Source: Candidatus Solibacter sp. (GTDB lineage Bacteria > Acidobacteriota > Terriglobia > Bryobacterales > Bryobacteraceae). Taken from it: DNA of 6,053 nt. The stretch lies in contig JADGNT010000335.1 of NCBI GenBank assembly GCA_017883345.1, forward strand, positions 1 through 6,053, given 5' to 3'. This document shows positions 5,727 to 6,053 of the stretch, piece after piece. The first letter of the stretch is position 1. The number at the start of each line of letters is the position of its first letter. Below the pieces are notes generated by a model. It saw only the letters and a program-made list of their open reading frames with translations, had not been told where the DNA came from and ran no database searches. Both the position numbers and the translations under genes were made by a program.

Positions 5727-6053
5727 GTGTCCACCCATGTCCAACCAGATCTGTCGAGCGACCCCGCACTGCTGGAGAGCCTCCGGCGGCAGGTGGAGCG
5801 GATTGTCGACAGTGAGGCGTTTCGAGGCTCGGAAACTCTTCGGAAACTGCTGGAGTACCTGGCCGGCCGGGTCCTGGAGAATGCCTCCAATTGTATCAAA
5901 GCGAAGGAGATCGCGGCTGCCGTATTTGGCCGGGTCAACGACTTCGATCCGCAGAACGATTCCATTGTCCGGGTGCACACGGCCCGGCTACGCGCCAGGC
6001 TCGCGGAGTATTACATCTCCGAGGGAGCCGAAGACGATCTGGTGATGACGATC
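5727..6053 (+). CDS. N-terminal domain of an acidobacterial-type regulator/sensor protein (3' end outside window)
   Basis: The first 109 codons lie in the window and the frame is open to the last base. The start is GTG 5727, with an ideally spaced GAGAGGGG and an in-frame stop just upstream; an ATG at 5737 is in a different frame. The visible part has the pattern of a domain I recall at the N-terminus of many multi-domain acidobacterial (and some rhizobial) proteins: FRGSETLRKLLEYLAGRVLE (32-51), KAKEIAAAVFGR (58-69), then FDPQNDSIVRVHTARLRARL (73-92) and AEYYISEG (93-100). The second half resembles a winged-helix-type DNA-binding unit, rich in arginine. In such proteins the domain is followed by a membrane segment, TPR or TolB-like repeats, or other sensory modules; which one applies here cannot be seen. 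It is divergent from the AmmeMemoRadiSam operon, but the 600-nt gap gives no proof of a shared role. The domain match is recalled, and DNA binding is inferred. Confidence 0.85.
   Translation, partial: MSTHVQPDLSSDPALLESLRRQVERIVDSEAFRGSETLRKLLEYLAGRVLENASNCIKAKEIAAAVFGRVNDFDPQNDSIVRVHTARLRARLAEYYISEGAEDDLVMTI

Noticed and set aside
5165..5980. 271-residue minus-strand frame across the intergenic region and the rightmost gene
   Set aside because: The product is Ser/Arg/Pro-rich without motifs, and it overlaps the well-supported plus-strand domain from 5727.
5737..6045. ATG-started plus-strand frame of about 100 residues
   Set aside because: It is out of frame with the recognisable domain starting at GTG 5727 and lacks its motifs.

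Overview
The window is GC-rich bacterial DNA. It most resembles an Acidobacteriota genome of the Solibacter/Bryobacter kind. This rests on the acidobacterial-type N-terminal domain of the gene at the right edge, an exported lactonase paired with an exported mutarotase-like protein, and large intergenic spaces carrying palindromic repeats. It is judged from memory of family features, not from a search.

Layout. Positions 1-234 are non-coding and hold two degenerate copies of a repeated block plus a weak terminator-like hairpin. Positions 235-2363 (+) are a tight two-gene operon: an exported galactose-mutarotase-fold protein, then, 2 nt later, an exported seven-bladed beta-propeller lactonase of the 6-phosphogluconolactonase family. 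The two products probably act on sugars or sugar lactones in the periplasm. Positions 2364-2612 are the gap between convergent genes and contain a 113-bp nested palindrome with perfect 23-bp arms, two 9-bp inner hairpins and a central palindrome, all sharing one dyad centre. Positions 2613-5098 (-) are a two-gene operon for the complete AmmeMemoRadiSam system: a Memo-AMMECR1 fusion protein (first gene) and its partner radical SAM enzyme, joined by a 4-nt ATGA overlap. Positions 5113-5726 are a long region without a convincing gene that contains a TATAAT box and an 8-bp inverted repeat. A GTG-started gene begins at 5727 (+) and runs off the right edge; it encodes the N-terminal domain of an acidobacterial-type regulator or sensor.

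The two observations I rate highest are the dyad-symmetric 113-bp element, whose inner stems differ by paired, base-pair-preserving changes, and the compact AmmeMemoRadiSam operon, whose A and B proteins are one polypeptide. The three-part system is a known co-occurrence but, as far as I know, its chemistry is not settled.
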